A DNA stretch of 64,000 nucleotides from Anadara kagoshimensis (Eukaryota; Mollusca; Bivalvia; Arcoida; Arcidae). A model generated the notes under the pieces. That model saw only the letters and a program-made list of their open reading frames with translations. It was not told where the DNA came from and did not search any database. Of the stretch, positions 38,422 to 50,723 are shown one piece after another; position 1 is the first letter of the stretch; every line of letters starts with the position of its first letter. A program made the translations under genes and the position numbers. The stretch is taken from contig CM037868.1 in NCBI GenBank assembly GCA_021292105.1, forward strand, positions 579,549-643,548, given 5' to 3'.

Positions 38422-38590
38422 CAGTACAGACCTGTCGAACGTTTAACACTGAGCCAGCAAAACTGAGTCAAAACCGGCTGTCGAGCGACCAATAGATAAA
38501 TTATATCTAGTGATCAGAAAGCGAAAGGAGAATTGCCAATTTAACACTAATTCATAAGCTCGGTGTTAAACTTTTGACTGGTCTGTCTTG
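38422..38590. mobile_element. 169-bp MITE of the CAGACCTGTCGAAAG family
   Basis: Left CAGTACAGACCTGTCGAACG, right CTTTTGACTGGTCTGTCTTG, with TA on both flanks (38420-38421 and 38591-38592). The shortest complete member and the best evidence for TA target duplication. Confidence 0.78.
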
Positions 38591-38969
38591 TATATGAAAA
38601 TGTCCACCTTTGTGAATTCCTGTAGGAAATTCTGTTGATCATGGTACATGTATATTGTTATAGTCAGACGCCTAATCAACCCAACAATAGAGACCCTGGA
38701 TTTGTAAACCGACTTCTTTTCCATTAGGCAACCGCGGCCTCTGCTAATATAAAGGGGTTTGACGTTTACCACTCGTGACCTTGGTAAATGGATGATTCTG
38801 ATACTATCAAGGATTACGTGATTTTCAGGGTCTATACTGCGTGTATTTCATAGTGTGACACTAGACGTCCTTATCTTAATCTTTAGATGAACAAATTGTA
38901 ATTATACATTGTACTTTGTTGTGTATGAAGAAAGAATGAATCACAAACATAACGATCCATGTTTAAACT

Positions 38970-39240
38970 AGAAAAACTGTGAGCCACAAGCTCACAAAAA
39001 ATGGCCCCCGCTCCCCCACATAAAAAAATCCATCGGATCAAATTTTTAAACAGGAGGTGCACATCTACATTATATCACAAAGATTGTGTGAAAATTTCAC
39101 GAAAATCCATTGAAGGGTTTAGGAGGAGTTGCGGATAAAAAATAGGTACCCTAAGGTGTAACGGAAGGACGGACGGACACACGGACGGACACCCCTATCA
39201 CTATATACCCACCACTTTTTAAGCGGGGAATATCATAACA
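38970..39240 (+). repeat. Interspersed repeat with GGAC tract
   Basis: Begins ACTAGAAAAACTGTGAGCC and ends GGACGGACGGACACACGGAC...CCCCTA. Layout like 19183-19520. Confidence 0.5.
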
Positions 39241-39469
39241 ATCCCAAAAGTGAGAAAAAACACACCAGTCCATGTTCAAATCACAACCATAAATGTCAAT
39301 CACAAACACATCGGTTTATGTTCATATTACGATTCCATAAGTCAACCACAAACATACTGGTCCATTTTTAACTCACAATCTAAATAGTCACTTACAAACA
39401 AACCGGTCCATATTCAAATCACAATTTCAAAAGTCAAAGGTGAACATTTTGAAAACTGAAAAGAGGTAT

Positions 39470-39835
39470 GTACATGTATGTGCCGGGTGCAAATATTTTG
39501 GTCCGAGTGACAAAACCGAGGAAAGCAACTTTAAATGATAATACTATTTTGTGAAAGGACATACGTGTCGGTGGCAAATACTTACAACTGAGGGAGGTAC
39601 ATTCAACAGCAACATAATTTTTGTGAACAGACACACGTGTCGGTGGCAAATACTTTCACCCGAGGGAGGTACATTAAACAACAACACCATTCATGTGTCG
39701 GGTGCAAATGCTTCAGGCTTCATAAAGGGAAACACGGAAAAGCAACTTAATTTTTGTAAAGGGATAAACGTGTCGGGTGCAAATATTTAGGGCTGTGTTA
39801 AAGGGACAAATGTCGAGTGCAAACATGAAGGGTTG
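39470..39835 (+). repeat. ~72-bp minisatellite, about 5 units
   Basis: Units are marked by ACACGTGTCGGTGGCAAATA or GTGTCGGGTGCAAATAT, near 39478, 39563, 39635, 39694, 39768 and 39810. The open frame across it is a by-product. Confidence 0.82.
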
Positions 39836-40009
39836 CATTGAACTATTATGTATTGATGCAAGAACACTATATATAATCTAGTTATACACCCATTAGCATG
39901 CTTCTAAAGGTTGATTACTAAGATATATGTAAAATACTGGATAGCTGTATGTAAAATATAGGATGATCGTGTATATATTTATGTTAAATATTGAATGAGT
40001 ATACACATT

Positions 40010-40740
40010 CTTGTTATATCTGTGGAAAGGAAAACTTCATTTCGACTTTCATTTTTGACCTGTTAATTAGCTGTGGAACTGTCACTTGTTATTTCTGAGG
40101 ACAGGGAATATGAAATTGGTATTCATTTCTGAACTTTTCTGGTTAACTATGGAATTGATAGGATTTATTTCTGTGGAAAAGAAATCTTAATTTAGTATTC
40201 ATTTTCGGCCTGTTATATATAAGCTGTGGAATTGGTACGTGGTATTTCTGTGGAAAGAGAATCGCAACTTGACTTTTGCACAATAGCTGTGCAATTGGTA
40301 CATGCTATTTCTGTGGAAAGGGAACCTCAACTTGAATTTTTTTATCTTAGTTTTCTCAATAGCAGTGGAATTAATTTTGTTATTTCTGTGGAATGGGAAG
40401 CGTTGCTTGACACTTTTTATACCCTTTTCTCAATAGCTGTGGAATTCATACGTGCTATTTCAGTGGAAACGAAAGCTCAACTTGACATCGAATTTTTACC
40501 CTTTTATCAACAGCTGTGGAATTCATACGTAAAGGGAAGCTCAACTTGACATTAATATTAGATCTTAATTTTTTTCCTCAATAGTATTGGAATTAATTTT
40601 ATTATTTCTGTGGAAAGGGGAGCTATACTTGTCTTTCATTCTTACCTTCTTTCTCTGAATAGTTGTGGAATTGATAACAACTTGATGACATATAATGGCT
40701 ACTGACAGTGATATATATTCTAGTTTCTGTGGAAATTCCA
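40010..40740 (+). repeat. ~75-bp minisatellite, nine units
   Basis: AGCTGTGGAATT variants at about 40068, 40146, 40212, 40285, 40361, 40434, 40511, 40583 and 40660. Each is followed by TATTTCTGTGGAAAGGGAA and CTCAACTTGA. Confidence 0.88.
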
Positions 40741-41761
40741 CACTTTGGGTAAGTAAGTCATAAATAGACATATATTTATATATTCGATAGGTAATGTTTT
40801 ATGCGCACACGTACAGCACAGAGCTGTCGAAAGTTAAACACTGGGCTAACGAAAAGGAGCCGAGACTGGACTGCAGAGTGTCGTAGTGTTACAAAATTGT
40901 CGATATGCCCGCCACTTGATATGAAAATGCGACTGATTGGATGGGATAGGTTATATGTCCGAAACAAAAGTATTTAAATTATATTGAAACGTCACCAGCT
41001 GTATGCGAAGTAGTAGAAATGTTTATCTTTGCAGTGCGCACAGGGTAATATTCCGATATACAGTACAGACCTGTCGAAAGTTTAACACTGAAATAACGAA
41101 AATGGTTCGAATTTCAGCTGTCGAGTTCACAGTGTATGAACGGAACTGTACGCAAAAAAGTAGCTACTGTTCGGCGAAGCGAGAGACAATGAGGTCAACG
41201 AGTAAATTGTTTCTTATTTTCTTGTTGCGTAAATAGCAACTCAAAATCAAATACGGTAAGTAAGCAGTTGTTTTGTATCTTCTTTTTGGGCATTTTTGTA
41301 TGTTATAGAGTCTCAAAATAAATTAAATATTCCATTAAGAACAGCCATGAACACGTATTTGAGCAATGTTGGACCTATATAAAATGTAGATTTATGCTTA
41401 TTTAATCTAAAATATCCGAGAATTTTAAAAATACAAGATGAAAAGAAACCTTTTTTCAATCAGTCTATATAGTTACAAAATCTACTTTGGCACAGAAACA
41501 TTCAAAATAATGTTTCAAACGACATGACTGACAGATGTTACTGTACCGGTAGTTTATATTTTGTCTGTACCGGTAGCGATTTTCTAGATAAAGAAACACT
41601 GTACCGGTAGTTTTTATTTCAGTCTCTCTGTGATACAGGAGAAATTTCTCTTTTTTCGAGTCAGAGATTTTTAATACTTTTATGCTAATTATGATACCAT
41701 ATGATTTTATCTAATTAGTTGTATAAGTATTATGGTAACACAGCCACCACTTCCTTTTAAA

Positions 41762-42105
41762 CATAACCCTTGCGGTAGCTTAGTTGGTATAGAGTGCTCG
41801 CTCCGTAAGTGGGAGGTCGTTGCTTCGAGCCCCGACCAGGTCTGACCCAAAACTTGGAAGTGGGAAGTGACTGTTTTTTTCGCCAAACACTCGGCATTAC
41901 GAAATGAAAGTCACGGTTCTTTCGGATGGGAACTTAAAATAAACGAGGTCCCGGGTCATGGTAGGATTGGCGCGATAAAGAACCCTGCTATAAATTGCCA
42001 TCAGGGCAACGCACACACAGGATTTAGGCACCTTCACCTATAGCTGGCGATTTCTTGAGAAGTGAAATATTCATGACTGAAACGCATTTACTCAACTCAA
42101 CTCCT
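41762..42105 (+). mobile_element. tRNA-derived SINE
   Basis: Head GGTAGCTTAGTTGGTATAGA and GCTTCGAGCCCCG. The body has GGGAAGTGACTGTT, CACGGTTCTTTCGGATGGG, AAAGAACCCTGCTATAAATT and AGTGAAATATTCATGACTG. Tail (ACTCA)n. Confidence 0.88.
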
Positions 42106-42309
42106 CTTAAACTTGTGATAATGCTTTGGCCAAAAAAGATTGTCGTAAAATAAAATACTTTCATTTACAAAGATGGTTTCTTACCATTGTTGTTACTGCA
42201 AATAGTCTTCATACATTTTTATTTTTAACGACATTGAGTTTGAACTTAAGTTTAAAACTACTCGCACCTTAAAGTCGCCCCGAGTGTGTGCTAGTACAAT
42301 GAAAATCAT

Positions 42310-43440
42310 AAACTTAACTTAATGTTCTCTGCGCCAGAAGGCGCATAAGGCCTCAACGCTATCCTTCCATTTTTGTCTGTCCTTCGTTGCTGCTTTGGCT
42401 GTGTTCCATCTACTCCATCCAGCAGCGTTTCTTCCATTTTCGTTGTTCTCCTCCACGGGGACTTGGGTCTTTCCTTTTTTCCCTCTGGCTGCCACCCTAG
42501 TGTTGTCTTTCAGTCATCTGTTCCCTCTTTCCTTAGTATGTGTCCGAATCAGTTCCACTTTCTTCTCCTGATCTCATAGCTTATGTTGTTAAGTCTCAAT
42601 ATATTTTTTCATTAGGTATTTTCTGTTGCCATCTTATTCTTAGTATCTTAACTTTCTGAGGCATTTTGTTTGGAAGCCGTTTGTAAGAGGTGTTCATCTT
42701 TCTTCGTTCTTTTCCACGTTTTACTTTCATAAAACAATACTGGTCCTACCAATGTCTTAAATAGGTGCTTCATTGTATTTTTTCCAATATGTTTGGTGTT
42801 TCAACTCCTTCTAAGTCTATTTCTTTGAATTTAATTTTCCCTATCTTTGATGCCTCTTCAGTCATTTTCTTAGTCTTATCATTCAAGTCTTAGAATTTGG
42901 AGGATAAAAGTGCTATATCTTCCACAAACCCAAGACCTAACAATAATGTTGTAAAGTCACTTCTTATTTCTCTTCTCACTCCATTTGTTGTTTTCTATAT
43001 TATCCGATCTATAGCTAGTAGAAAAGAAACCCTGACATTACACATCCCTGTTTTACACCACTTTTAGCGAACCACTCTACTCTGATGTTTCATTTTCTTC
43101 AATGAAAATTTTTTCTTCTTTTCTTTATTCGAATCCCTCATACATCCCTCTTATAGCATTAGTGATTTTGGTTGAAATCCCATAGCTCTTCATTATCGTC
43201 CAAAGGCTCTTCCTGTGCACCGAGTCGAATGGCTTTTCAAAGCCCACAAAGTATGTGTATATTGGAGTTCTGAATTCATTTGCTTGTTCCAGTATTTTAC
43301 TCATGACGCTCTGTTGTTCCTCTCCCTGGTCTAAATCCTGCATGTTCCTTCCTGAGTCTCTTGTCCACTCCTGTCTTAATCCTTGCAATGACCATACAGC
43401 TAAATTCCTTGCTAATGACTGACACACTAGCGAATCTCAC
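42310..43440 (-). pseudogene. RTE-type LINE remnant (reverse transcriptase fragment)
   Basis: On the minus strand 43427-43125 encodes a stretch with FEKPFDSVHRKSLWTIMKSY, close to the RTE consensus (FEKAFDS..R..LW). Near 42560-42330 the frame fragments resemble the RTE C-terminus (WIGH, WRR, ACAGATGACT..). Frames are broken and the 5' part is missing, so it is dead. Confidence 0.72.
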
Positions 43441-44420
43441 GCACATAGATTATTTCTCAAAGGGTATAATAATCTTGTTGTCGTTGCGAATAGTAGCTTA
43501 CGTTTAATAATATTTCTATATTATAGCTATCACCCCTTAGTTCTTGCAATATGGAAATTTGAGTAATAAATTGCCAAAAACATGCTACAGTATACGATAT
43601 ATTTTAATGCAATTGCAAAATGTATTATAATTAAGGGGCTATTGGTCTTTAATATTGCGCATAGCATATTTTGCTTCAATAGAAAAGAATGATTTATAAT
43701 TTATAATTTAATTACAAAAAGTTCTAGTATCAAACTGAAAATTCCATCTAACTCGCATGGATGACGTGGAAGAGAAAAGTAGGTACCGGTACAGAAACAA
43801 TACAGATGTTGAAAACTACCGGTACAGTTCTAACTTTCGACCACGGAAGGAAAACTTGCTTTTTCAGTGTAAATACGAGTTTTGTAACATTCTGTACATG
43901 ATTTAGGGAATCTAAGAATATTTTTCTACATATAGGTACTGATAATGGAACATACAATGTAAAATAATACGTATTTTACATCATTTAACTGGAAGTGAGA
44001 AGCCCACGGCTCGGCGTTTGATGATGTTCATCATCATATTTATTATATAAGTTGACACTTTTCTGAGAGCATATGGCTACCACTAAAGCTTTATATAGTG
44101 AAGATGGATTAAATAAAAGGGATAAACTAAATCCAGTAAAATTGAGCTAGAAAGATAGATAATCAAAAACCTCGTGTCTCCCGATACACAATCTTCTCGC
44201 TTCGACAGTAGCTACCTTTTTGTGTACAGTTCTGTTCATACACTGTGGAGTTGTTAAGGTATATATAGCTCGTGGTCGAGATGCTGCTGAGAGATATTAG
44301 CAGTTGAATGCTGTGATATAGCTAGCGAGGAGCCGGTATAGCTAACGAGGAACCGATATGAGATGTCGATTCGGCAATTATTCGCTAGTTAAGTGTTAAA
44401 CGTTTGACAGGTCTGTGCTG

Positions 44421-45870
44421 TTGCTCTTTAACACGCAACGACTACCGTGAAACGAAGCATCTGCTTTTAACATCTCGTTTGAGAACCCCGTGACTTTCAT
44501 TTCTAAACTTCCAGTTCTTCGCCAAAAACAAAAGTCTTGGTCAGTCACAACATTCCGAATACAAAACAATAATTCTATCAAATAAGCCACCGTACAAAAA
44601 GAGAGAATTAGTTTTGGTAACTTAAAGTAAAATATATTTTGGGTATCTTTTCAACATCTTGCAAAAAAAGGGTTTGACTATTTTAGTCCAAGCACTGTTA
44701 ATGAGGAACTGTATTCAAAAACAGCCGTCTAGAGCTGTAAAATTAACACTGGTATAAGATTTAATTAGATTAAAATAAAATTTGTTTTATAAATTGTTGA
44801 TGTGAGGTAAAACATTCACCAGACAATCTGTGTTGTCCGTGTTCTTACTTGCGTTTACGCCTGCCAAGGACACAGTATATATTAAACACCTTGCAGGAGT
44901 AACAGGAGGTGTTAACACTTCCGGTGCACTCGGTCTAACTTTAATGGTGGAATCCCACGTGTTTAACCTAATTTTCCAGTTTCAAAGATTTTCTTTAATT
45001 TTGGATTGTGATCTGGACATGAATTGGCATCGTTGCATTTGAATAAGTTACATATTCGCCGTACATTTTGTAGGCTTCATTAGCTGCCTTTGATAGATAT
45101 GTCATGTGCTAAACTTGAATGCATTATTTTAATAAAAAAAAAAATAAAAATCATGACAGAGATATTGTATGTTTGCTTGAAACAGGATGACAAACTTTGA
45201 TCACAGCTGTTCAAATTTGATTTATTTTTTTAAATAGATACGCATGCACGAAATTAAAATATGATAAAATACTGTAAACAAACCTCCGTATCACACCTAA
45301 AATTTCAGCTTAAAAGGCAAGTTAACAGATGTAGGTAAACACTATTGACCTGTCCGCTTGACCTTTAATCTAGAGATTTATTATTGACCAGTACTTTATG
45401 TATAGGGAACAAAGGTGTTATTTTTTTGTCAATATCAAGGCAAATACGCATTGTTTGTGTATTAACTGCAAGTTTTAACACTACTCATGTAATGGGTGAA
45501 TCGTACTCTGCAACTATTTCTAATACAAGGTTAAACGGACAGGTCAATGTTGTTTGCCTGTAAACGTGTAAATATAAAGCATTTTTGGATAACTGTAACG
45601 TGTTACATTGGTAATTGTACATTATGTCACAAACAGAAGATGTGTTTTTTCGAACTTGAAATTTTTCATTTGTAAGTCTTAAGTCAAATAATGTATTGTT
45701 TGTTTTATATTTTCAAAAAACCAGCCGAAGAACAGCAAATCGTAATTGCTGTAGAGCCTACAAGCATTTCGATCTTAAATGCCTAAAATGACAGGCTCAA
45801 TCTGGATATTGTTTGCGCTCTATTCTGTGTTGCTTACATCGGCCCATTCAATGTAGTTATTACGATCTAC
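44421..45870. other. Intergenic, repeat fragments only
   Basis: Contains a family C fragment (44625-44762) and an inverted family A fragment (44885-45020). AT-rich otherwise; no gene. Confidence 0.5.
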
Positions 45871-47497
45871 TATAATAATAATAATAATAAACTTTATTTG
45901 CATAAAGTATACAAATAATACTTATAGCACATAAACAAATACATGCATATGTCACATGGCAAGACATTATAATAGTCGAAATATGAAAATAAATAATCTG
46001 GTCGGAAGGACCGAAAAGTTATTACATATAGTAGTAGTAAACATATTATATAATAACTTATTACAAATATATAATACATATTCATGTAATAGTATTATTA
46101 ATAAATACTGTTATTATAATTGATTACCGTAGTCATATAGCACATACTAATAAATTAAGATATAAATATATTATAATATATATCATAATATATTATACAA
46201 GTAAATCATTATATTAATGGACATTTGACAATTTATAAATTTTTTAACAATTTTTCCCGATGTTTAAACGCAAAATATATGAATTTTGATAGATTTATAA
46301 TATTTTTGTTACTGAGACGACATGATATAAGTAGAGTAAATTTACATATATTTGGCCAATGACAAAAGTACTTATTTAAATATTTGAATCTTAAATTTCT
46401 ATATGCGGGACATACAAGCTCATCTTCAATTGAATTCTTACAACAACATTTACATATTCTACTTGTTTTACATAGACCAGTATATCTACCCTTTTCAATA
46501 GCTAAATTGTGAGAACAAAGTCGGAGACGTGTGAGTGCTGTACGATATTTAGAATCCTTAATAACTGACAGGTAATTTTCAAATTCAAAAACACATTTGT
46601 ATAAATTATAAGAGTTTAACTTTGTATAGCCTCTAGTAGATGACATCCAAGTTTGCTGATATTGATCATGCAGCCTTTGTTTAATTATATTATATTCAGG
46701 TATAAAATAATCTTGACTGTACCAAAAATTTACAAAACCTAAATTACAGTTGGTTGGTTGAATGTTGCTTAACGTCGCATCAGCAATTTTTCAGCTATTC
46801 GCGACGAGAACTATTTAATTAATCTCTATGGATTAATCTATGAACAATTTGTGTATGCATGTGAAGTGCTAGTGTGTTGTATGGTCTGCCTTGTACTAGC
46901 GCGCACTCAGGGCGACTTTACCGTGCTAGCTCACAGAGTCAGTACACCGCAGACAAGCGTACCACTCCCCCAGTCCATTATACTGATACCAGGTGAATCA
47001 GTAAAGGCCAACGGTAAGGAAAATTCACTTTCCCACATGTGGTCCGAGCGGGATTCGAACTCACAGCGGTGAGAGACCCTGGATTTGAAGACTGACGTCT
47101 TATCCATTAGGCCACCGCGCCTAAATTACATAATAATCTTTTAACATTACTGGCCCAATTCATACCATTATAATTATTACAATTTTCTGCATCATGCAAA
47201 AGTATTTTATAAGTATAATATAATAAAGAATTTTTATCCTGAATAATTTTTAACCAATATTTGAGTATACTTTCATATCTATAATATATAAGCGGCATTC
47301 TGCCTAGTTCACCATATACAACAGAATTAATAGTTGACTTCTTAACATTTAGAATAGTTTTACAAAAATGTAAGTGTACTTTTTCTATATTATCACAATC
47401 ATTAAACCCCCATACTAGTCTAATAATCGGATTATGTACCCCTCCTTTTTTCTTACGGTCTTCTTTTGGATTACACCCGCCTTCCCGCCGCCTTTTT
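45871..47497 (-). mobile_element. 5'-truncated LINE (C-terminal RT region) split by a SINE
   Basis: Minus strand. The frame is open from 47496 to 47131 and resumes from 46737 to the stop at 46233. Motifs: KVHLHFCKTIL, VVYGELGRMPL, NWASNVKRLLCNLG, then TALTRLRLCSHNLAIEKGRY and a Cys-rich RICKCC..SIEDE..VCPAYR segment. These are typical of the C-terminal region of a class of LINE polyproteins common in invertebrates. It ends AATAAAGTTTATTATTATTA, a 3' tail of (TTA)n. In-frame stops past 47497 mark the 5' truncation. Confidence 0.82.
46749..47119 (-). mobile_element. SINE inserted in the LINE, with 11-bp target duplication
   Basis: Flanked by CCTAAATTACA at 46738-46748 and again at 47120-47130. 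On the minus strand it starts with a tRNA-like head (GGTGGCCTAATGGATAAGAC, GAGTTCGAATCCC) and ends with (CCAA)n. Removing one duplication and the insert restores the LINE frame. Same family as 36858-37236. Confidence 0.95.
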
Positions 47498-47638
47498 TAT
47501 TACTGCCGAGTTTTTGAATTACGACCAACGTTTTTTGTACATATTGTGTTTATCAAAAATAATAATTCATCAATAATCATAATATAATCGAGTGATTTTA
47601 CTGTTGTTTACCTTTTTTTAGGATACATAAATTGTATC

Positions 47639-47639
<1 letters not shown>

Positions 47640-47727
<88 letters not shown>
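47640..47727. repeat. (AATC)22 microsatellite
   Basis: Uninterrupted CAAT/AATC tetranucleotide run. Confidence 0.97.
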
Positions 47728-47728
<1 letters not shown>

Positions 47729-47954
47729 TCTCATATTTAGAAGTTTGGACTTGAAATATTTTAATCTTGTATTTTACGAAAATTAATCAGAAGACGTCAC
47801 TTGAAATTGAACAAATTTGTAACTTACACCAGATCACATTCTAACATATCATATCCATATGTTCTAACAACGCCAGCTGTTTATAGTTTTTTGTTAAATT
47901 ACGTGTATTTTTAGTCTAGGTTACTGACACATAGAACACTTCTTATTTACTGTA

Positions 47955-47972
47955 ACACACACACACGCACCT

Positions 47973-48041
<69 letters not shown>

Positions 48042-48042
48042 G
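47955..48042. repeat. (CA)n then (GA)n microsatellite
   Basis: ACACAC tract followed by about 28 GA units with one slip. Confidence 0.95.
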
Positions 48043-48770
48043 TCATAATAGTTTTGCCTTATACATGTACCTTTTTAAATGTTATCACTCAATGCATTCA
48101 TAAATGGTTTGTGCAATATTTTTAATGCACTAAGCCACAAAAATTTAAAAAAGGTATATGACATTTTTCAGTCAATGTCAACATTCTCCCTTTTGTGTTT
48201 ACATTTCTCCTTAAATAGGTTGTATAAAAAATGTTTTGTTCAAACCGGAACTCGAACATAAGACTTAAATGCACTAGTAAGCTAACGTACGAATTGAGTC
48301 CGAACCACCACATTCGAGGTGCCACCCTGGAATCAAAATGTTGGTTGACCGCTTTTTGTGGTCGGACAAGCCGAAAAAGTAGCGGGGAGGGAAAAACAAA
48401 AACCTTTAGAAACTTCTCAATATAAACAGACCTTTCCTGAATATACAATCTACTAACAAGTTAACACCGAATCATATCTCTTGATACTTTTCATCATTTT
48501 CAAATTTCTGAATTACAGGAAAAAAAAACAACCACTTAAGCGTGCATTTTTGTTTGCTTAAGCGAGAATCTTGCAGAACTATCAAAATTTGAACACTATG
48601 TTAATGATCATGATGCAAGTCATCTCTGCTAATCGTGGGCATATTTTTGACAGCTGCTATTTGGCACTTGGCACTAGCTATACATATATCGGTTATTCGG
48701 CATCCGAGATCGACTCTTTCCCGTTATCTCTATGTATATGTAAAACTTTCAACAGACATGTTCTTTTGCG
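48043..48770. other. Intergenic, nothing recognised
   Basis: Short open frames on both strands here have no domain or splice support. An A29 run follows at 48773-48802. Confidence 0.5.
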
Positions 48771-48772
48771 TG

Positions 48773-48805
<33 letters not shown>

Positions 48806-48943
48806 GACTTAATATAAGTAAATAATGCCTGACTGAGACATAAGATTCGATTCAATCAATAGAAATCTGACTGAATAAATTATGATAATTAATGCAGGTT
48901 TATTGTACATAAATTATAACAGGTATATGAATTATGCGGCGGC

Positions 48944-49262
48944 ACATAGGTGACATGAAAATGCGTGAGCACGAATAACCATTGCGTGCTCAAGCGATAG
49001 CGTTTACATGCTTACGCGATGGCTACCTTACGTGCTCATGCAAAGGTTTTTGTGTGATTATGCTAAAGATATTCTTAAGATATTGCCTGCTAGCATATTA
49101 GTTATCGCGTGCTCACGCGAATGAAATATGCGAACATGCGAATCACTTTTGCGTGTGCCACAATAGAATTACGCAAAACTTTCGGTTGAAAATGTGTACT
49201 TTTACTTCATAAATATACATTTTAAAATTTTTTTTTTTTATTTTTTTACATGTCACCTATGT
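48944..49262. mobile_element. 319-bp TIR element rich in GCGTGCTCACGCGA motifs
   Basis: ACATAGGTGACATG at 48944-48957 is inverted at 49249-49262 (CATGTCACCTATGT). The interior repeats a GC-rich near-palindrome, TGCGTGCTCAAGCGATAGC and relatives, about six times in both orientations. No ORF. Confidence 0.75.
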
Positions 49263-49432
49263 ACATGTGCCAGTACAACCGGTTGATACTATCGTCTTTT
49301 ACCCCTTCCCTCTCAAGTTTCGTTACATCTTATGTTAGTTTAAACGCATCAGATGTGACACTTGTTATGCAGCGTACTTGTAATGTTACATGTTGTTTGA
49401 TTTACCTCGTATCAGTCGGAAGATTCATGTGT

Positions 49433-49436
49433 ATAT

Positions 49437-49475
<39 letters not shown>

Positions 49476-49522
49476 TATCATTTATTTAATAATTTATTTT
49501 TATTTACATGTATTTATCTTTT

Positions 49523-49589
<67 letters not shown>

Positions 49590-49591
49590 TT

Positions 49592-49622
<31 letters not shown>

Positions 49623-49626
49623 TTAT
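49433..49626. repeat. (TTTA)n long microsatellite
   Basis: About 45 TTTA units in three blocks with small interruptions. It yields spurious Leu-Phe-Ile-Tyr open frames. Confidence 0.97.
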
Positions 49627-50546
49627 AAAAATGAAAATAACCCTTCATTTTGATATTTTACACAAGCAATAACACGCGTACCGAATTACGTATAATTATA
49701 TTACAAGTGTGCAAATTCTTCCATACTTGCATACCAAAATGTAAAATCAATTTCATTTCTTAAAATTTAATTTTTAATTTCAAAGGAAATTATCATACAA
49801 CTAATCAAAAATTTAAACAACAATGTAACATCGCTATGGCGTAGGAATTCAAATCTGTGCGTCGTCCATAATAAGATGACGCCATTGAGATGCGAATCTA
49901 TTCATGCAAAAATAACAGAAAATATCTAACCAATCAAAATGCTTGAAACAAAGCAACATTGAATAATTTGTTATTAAAAGACATAACACAAATCATACAA
50001 AGAGGGAACATTGTTAAAAACTAAAATGTTGATTTATAGAATACGATAATTATCACACATGTTTTTCGGGCTAGATAATCTTATTTCTTCAAACACAACA
50101 ACACATAGTCATTACCCCTGTGGTTGTTCATGAAAGTATGACAAAAGTGTTTATTAAAAAAGACTTACTTCAATTTATTATATTGAATGTTGTGGTTTTC
50201 ATAGAAATTGTAATATAAAATGATTGATTAATCTATTAATTGAAAGGGGTTGTGCGTTTCTGTCGAGAATATTTCACTAACAACGAGACATTACCAACTG
50301 TAAAAATATAATGTTGTAAATTAAAAAAAAATATTTTCAAGGTATTGCTAAATATGGATAAATTTTTCTTTAAATTGCATTATTATTTTGTTCTTGGTTT
50401 TGCATATATTGTCATTATATTTTATGCAATATTTACTATGTATACCCGAAATAAACGTGCGTCCATTTTATCGTAGCACCGGGCAGTTTTGTGTGTCGTG
50501 TCTTTTTCATACAAATTCTAATATAGATTATGTTGTTACATTGTAG
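49627..50546. other. Upstream flank of ABCC gene 2
   Basis: AT-rich. The first coding exon of the downstream transporter (short in ABCC1 genes) should lie here or further upstream, but I could not identify it. Confidence 0.4.
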
Positions 50547-50723
50547 AATGATCAAGTTTTAAGTTTGGATGTACCAAAGTTTACGGATTGTTTCCAACTG
50601 ACAGTACTCGTGTGGGTGCCTTGCGCATGGCTCCTGCTTTCACTTCCGGGTTACATATACTATTTAGCCAAAAAACCGGTAGCATACACACTTCCTGCTA
50701 CAACAATTAGTATAGCGAAATCG
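50547..50723 (+). CDS. ABCC1-like: ABCC gene 2 exon: TMD0 helix 1
   Basis: Acceptor ACATTGTAG, donor GTATGT, 59 codons in phase 0. Begins NDQVLSLDVPKFTDCFQLTV, then LVWVPCAW and a hydrophobic helix, exactly as after exon 1 of ABCC1. An acceptor rather than an ATG opens the exon, so translation starts upstream. Confidence 0.88.

Larger units (their letters stand above)
41061..44420. mobile_element. 3.36-kb TIR element with subterminal repeats and nested insertions
   Basis: Starts CAGTACAGACCTGTCGAAAG after TA, ends AAACGTTTGACAGGTCTGTG...CTG. The arms also match further in: 41124-41190 is inverted at 44190-44250. CTGTACCGGTAG occurs at 41541, 41564 and 41599 and inverted near 43782 and 43816, as in transposons with subterminal transposase-binding repeats. 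Inside lie a SINE (41762-42105) and an RTE-type LINE remnant (42310-43440). No transposase ORF remains. Confidence 0.7.

Noticed and set aside
40226-40549. 107-codon plus-strand open frame with ISVE repeats
   Set aside because: Repeat peptide from the 75-bp minisatellite.
49390-49653. Leu-Phe-Ile-Tyr-rich open frame
   Set aside because: Translation of a (TTTA)n microsatellite.
50565-50567. Translation start at 50565
   Set aside because: The codon is TTG and the exon opens at a splice acceptor 18 bases upstream in the same frame.
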